A DNA stretch of 7,134 nt, from NCBI GenBank assembly GCA_944326625.1, contig CALVER010000070.1, forward strand, positions 1 to 7,134. The letters run 5' to 3'. The stretch is from Candidatus Gastranaerophilales bacterium. GTDB lineage: Bacteria > Cyanobacteriota > Vampirovibrionia > Gastranaerophilales > Gastranaerophilaceae. The notes under the pieces were generated by a model. It made no database searches, was not told the origin of the DNA, and worked only from the letters and a program-made list of their open reading frames with translations. Positions 5,852 to 7,134 of this stretch are shown here, piece by piece. How positions within the stretch are numbered: the stretch's first letter is position 1; each line of letters begins with the position of its first letter. Both the position numbers and the translations under genes were made by a program.

Positions 5852-6720
5852 AACTGATATTTTTTCCTTTCAAAACACAGGATATTTATTAGCGAAAATA
5901 CCATTACTATTCCTAAAAGTACGACCGCCATGGCTGAGGCATAACCCAAATCGAGGTTTTCAAACGCTCTTTCGTAAATATAATAAACAATGGTTTTGCT
6001 GGAATCAAGCGGGCCGCCCTTTGTCATAACGTAGATTTCCGCAAAAACTTTCATCGCGGAAATTGAACTTATGGTTACTACAAGCGCTATTGTCGGCATA
6101 ATCTGCGGTACTGTTACGGTTAAATGCTTTGTCAAAAAACTTGCGCCGTCAATGTCGCAGGCTTCGTATAACTCTTTCGGCACGCTCATTAATGCTGCAA
6201 GATAAATCATCATATAATATCCGATACCTTTCCAGATAGTTACAATGATTACGGAATACAGCGCCCATTTGGGATCCGTGAGCCAACCGATTGAATTAAA
6301 GCCAAGCGATGTCACTATGTAATTTAATATTCCCTGATCCGCATACAGCCACTTAAAAGCAATTGCCGCAACTACTATTGATACAATTACCGGAAGATAT
6401 ATTAGAATTTTGTACAAAGTTATCCCGCGGATTTTTTGGTTTAATAAAACCGCCAGAAATAACGGCACTATCGCAAGAACAGGCACGGCAACAATTAGAT
6501 AAATGAATGTATTCAGCATTACTTTGTAGAATACGGGATTTTTAAAAAGTTCAATGTAATTTTGCAGCCCTGCAAATTCCGGTGCGTATATGCTGTTCGT
6601 ATAATCCTGAAAACTCAATACAACCGTCTGAAAAAACGGTATAAAAAAGAATACGATAAGTAATAATCCTGCAGGAAACAAAAATAAATATGGTGCAAAT
6701 TTGCCGTAATACTTGAACAT
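5848..6720 (-). CDS. Sugar ABC transporter permease, MalF/UgpA/LacF type (CUT1 family)
   Basis: From ATG 6720 this is 290 residues, the normal size for a UgpA/LacF-like permease. It begins MFKYYGKFAPYLFLFPAGLL, the usual opening of the family, with further membrane segments at about 70-94, 103-123, 154-176, 208-230 and 262-284. The EAA loop is at about 183-207 (YEACDIDGASFLTKHLTVTVP), with the conserved Gly at 192. The motif MTKGGP at 232-237, followed by YYIYERAFENLDLGYASAM, is characteristic. The open frame continues upstream to an ATG at 6822, but those 34 codons cross the promoter region and add an unlikely Phe/Lys-rich tail, so 6720 is preferred. It is the first gene of the two-permease operon. 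The solute-binding protein gene that normally precedes these permeases is missing, and the divergent frame at 6799 does not look like one. Confidence 0.92.
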   Translation of the reverse strand: MFKYYGKFAPYLFLFPAGLLLIVFFFIPFFQTVVLSFQDYTNSIYAPEFAGLQNYIELFKNPVFYKVMLNTFIYLIVAVPVLAIVPLFLAVLLNQKIRGITLYKILIYLPVIVSIVVAAIAFKWLYADQGILNYIVTSLGFNSIGWLTDPKWALYSVIIVTIWKGIGYYMMIYLAALMSVPKELYEACDIDGASFLTKHLTVTVPQIMPTIALVVTISSISAMKVFAEIYVMTKGGPLDSSKTIVYYIYERAFENLDLGYASAMAVVLLGIVMVFSLINILCFERKKYQL

Positions 6721-6726
6721 AAATTT

Positions 6727-6735
6727 ATTATAGCA
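6727..6735 (-). promoter_or_regulatory. Extended -10 promoter of the permease operon, predicted leaderless
   Basis: On the minus strand TGC-TATAAT (TATAAT at 6727-6732) is followed by AAATTT and then the ATG at 6720, so transcription would begin on the A of the ATG. A perfect TTGACA at 6744-6749 is only 11 nt from the -10 box, too close to serve as its -35. TTGAAA at 6753-6758 gives a 20-nt spacer. The extended -10 may compensate. No Shine-Dalgarno sequence is present. Confidence 0.6.
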
Positions 6736-6742
6736 TAAATTC

Positions 6743-6771
6743 TTGTCAAATTTTTCAAACTTTGCTATAAT
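6743..6771 (+). promoter_or_regulatory. Strong sigma70-type promoter reading right
   Basis: TTGTCA (6743-6748, 5 of 6), a 17-nt spacer ending in TGC, and a perfect TATAAT (6766-6771). The start is expected near 6778, leaving a leader of about 21 nt that carries AAGGAG before the ATG at 6799. Confidence 0.72.
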
Positions 6772-6784
6772 AAATTTATAAAAG

Positions 6785-6790
6785 AAGGAG
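6785..6790 (+). promoter_or_regulatory. Ribosome binding site for the frame starting at 6799
   Basis: AAGGAG lies 8 nt before the ATG at 6799. Together with the promoter just upstream it is a complete, well-formed expression signal, which makes the early stop in the frame it serves (6844-6846) stand out. Confidence 0.75.
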
Positions 6791-6825
6791 AAAAGCTTAT
6801 GAAGAATGAAAAAATTTTCCAAAAC

Positions 6826-6834
6826 GGGGGGGGG
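6826..6834 (+). repeat. Homopolymer run of nine G
   Basis: Nine consecutive G occur ten codons into the frame that starts at 6799, in an otherwise AT-rich neighbourhood. Long G runs early in a coding sequence are the classic site of replication slippage and phase variation, and also a common site of sequencing or assembly error. The run marks the left edge of the GC-richer repeat block. Confidence 0.85.
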
Positions 6835-6887
6835 CGTCTCCTCTAGGTAGACAGGACAAGGGTTTCGGCGGTATTGATTTAGTAAAG

Positions 6888-6919
6888 ATACTAAGATACT
6901 ATGTCACTAAGGCACTAAG
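6888..6919 (+). repeat. Four tandem 8-bp units related to ATACTAAG
   Basis: The units are ATACTAAG, ATACTATG, TCACTAAG and GCACTAAG, head to tail without gaps. Because 8 is not a multiple of 3, each unit is read in a different frame; in the open frame they give ILRYYVTKALR. Confidence 0.8.
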
Positions 6920-6977
6920 AAGTAGCAGTCGGGTTAGTAAATCCGATCTACATAGTTGTGGTCGAAAGGTGTCTGTC

Positions 6978-6998
6978 ATCCTGAACTTGTTTCAGGAT
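6978..6998. repeat. REP-like palindrome ATCCTGAA / TTCAGGAT
   Basis: A perfect 8-bp stem with a 5-nt loop (CTTGT). The extended sequence around it, GTCATCCTGAACTTG followed by TTTCAGGATCT, matches a palindrome I know as widespread in intergenic DNA of unrelated bacteria and sometimes inserted inside reading frames (as with the Rickettsia palindromic elements). In the open frame it encodes VILNLFQDL. Confidence 0.75.
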
Positions 6999-7134
6999 CT
7001 TGCAACTGTGACGAAGAGAATGCCCCCCACCCTAACCCTCCCACCTACACTACGTTACGGAAACAGGGTCGCACAACTCGTACCTCGTTGGCTCCCTTTG
7101 TTCCTCAAGGGCGGGAGGGAAAAATTAGTGAGCA

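Larger units (their letters stand above)
6721..6777. repeat. Perfect 14-bp inverted repeat containing both divergent -10 boxes
   Basis: AAATTTATTATAGC (6721-6734) and GCTATAATAAATTT (6764-6777) are exact reverse complements separated by 29 bp. Each arm carries an extended -10 element, TGC-TATAAT (the TG of the minus-strand copy lies just outside the arm), so the permease operon and the rightward frame at 6799 have identical core promoters facing outwards. It may act simply as paired promoters, or as the operator of a dimeric regulator controlling both directions. Confidence 0.75.
6799..7134 (+). pseudogene. Rightward ORF interrupted at a G9 run, open in a neighbouring frame to the window edge
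   Basis: The frame begins MKNEKIFQN and then enters nine G (6826-6834). As written it reads GGGRLL and stops at TAG 6844-6846, giving 15 codons. The frame whose codons start at 6834 (GCG TCT CCT...) has no stop from 6810 to the end of the window, 108 codons. One extra G, or two fewer, would join it to the ATG. The joined product would continue ASPLGRQDKGFGGIDLV..., then LRYYVTKALRS, VILNLFQDLATVTKRM and PTLTLPPTLRYGN, leaving the window without ending. These peptides come from repeat DNA rather than a known domain. I recall, without being able to check it, similar repeat-encoded leaders before pilin-like FTLAEVLITLG sequences in Gastranaerophilales. It may be a slippery on/off gene, a gene broken by a repeat, or an assembly error. 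Confidence 0.42.
6835..7134. repeat. Mosaic of short repeats, GC-richer than the rest, running off the window
   Basis: This 300-bp block differs from the rest in composition and contains several repeat signatures in a row. From left to right these are an 8-bp tandem repeat (6888-6919), a hairpin with TCGGGTT/AATCCGA arms (6929-6946), the palindrome ATCCTGAA/TTCAGGAT (6978-6998), and an inverted pair CCCTCCCACC (7036-7045) with GGCGGGAGGG (7110-7119, one mismatch). CCCTT (7094-7098) and AAGGG (7107-7111) form a small stem inside the last pair. Such patchworks are typical of dispersed intergenic elements without a transposase. Apart from the open frame described at 6799-7134, I see no gene in it. 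Confidence 0.7.

Noticed and set aside
6744..6749. Perfect TTGACA on the minus strand as the -35 box of the permease promoter
   Set aside because: It is only 11 nt from the TATAAT; the same bases overlap the -35 box (TTGTCA) of the rightward promoter, which has the correct 17-nt spacing.
5848..6822. The longer permease frame starting at 6822
   Set aside because: The added 34 codons run through the divergent promoters and the inverted repeat. The family N-terminus begins at MFKYYGKFAPYLF (6720).
6888..7134. A CRISPR array in the repeat-rich right end
   Set aside because: The repeats are 8-bp tandem units and single palindromes, with no 24-40-bp repeat recurring at regular spacer intervals.

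Overview
The window looks like a fragment of an AT-rich bacterial genome, and it appears cut at both ends: the first gene lacks its start, and the right edge runs into repetitive sequence. My best guess for the source is an uncultured gut bacterium of the Gastranaerophilales/Melainabacteria type (non-photosynthetic relatives of Cyanobacteria). This rests on recalled resemblance of the small alanine-rich membrane proteins, the TPR proteins and the right-hand repeat sequence to proteins and repeats of that group. No marker gene in the window proves it.

Layout. Positions 1-425 (+) hold the C-terminal part of a left-handed beta-helix (hexapeptide-repeat) acyltransferase of the kind that O- or N-acetylates surface sugars. 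Positions 440-2814 (-) hold four genes reading leftwards: a small secreted TPR protein, a HAD-superfamily hydrolase 7 nt behind it, and, after a 57-nt gap, two overlapping small membrane-associated proteins that may be diverged tandem paralogues. Positions 3034-3801 (-) hold a 255-residue orphan protein with a Tyr/Met/Gly-rich N-terminus and a glycine-rich hydrophobic C-terminus, followed by a clear rho-independent terminator. Positions 3966-5012 (+) encode a membrane-anchored TPR protein, convergent with two sugar ABC permease genes (5009-6720, -) coupled by an ATGA overlap. The permeases are of the MalF/UgpA and MalG/UgpE type (CUT1 family). No binding protein or ATPase gene is present, so they must be encoded elsewhere.

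Regulation. Three genes (starts at 2814, 3966 and 6720) have a sigma70-type -10 box placed so that transcription would begin at, or one base before, the A of the ATG, with no Shine-Dalgarno in the right place. These are predicted leaderless mRNAs. In contrast, the orphan gene at 3801 and the rightward ORF at 6799 have good Shine-Dalgarno sequences. The permease promoter and the rightward promoter face away from each other and share a perfect 14-bp inverted repeat containing both -10 boxes.

Right end. The rightward promoter drives an ATG at 6799 that runs after nine codons into a run of nine G. As written it stops after 15 codons, but the frame reached by adding one G (or losing two) stays open to the window end. 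From the G run onward the DNA is richer in GC and made of repeats: an 8-bp tandem repeat, a short hairpin, the ATCCTGAA/TTCAGGAT palindrome and a CCCTCCC...GGGAGGG inverted repeat. This is either a translated repeat insertion with a slippery on/off tract, or an assembly break at a dispersed repeat. It is the part of the window most worth checking.
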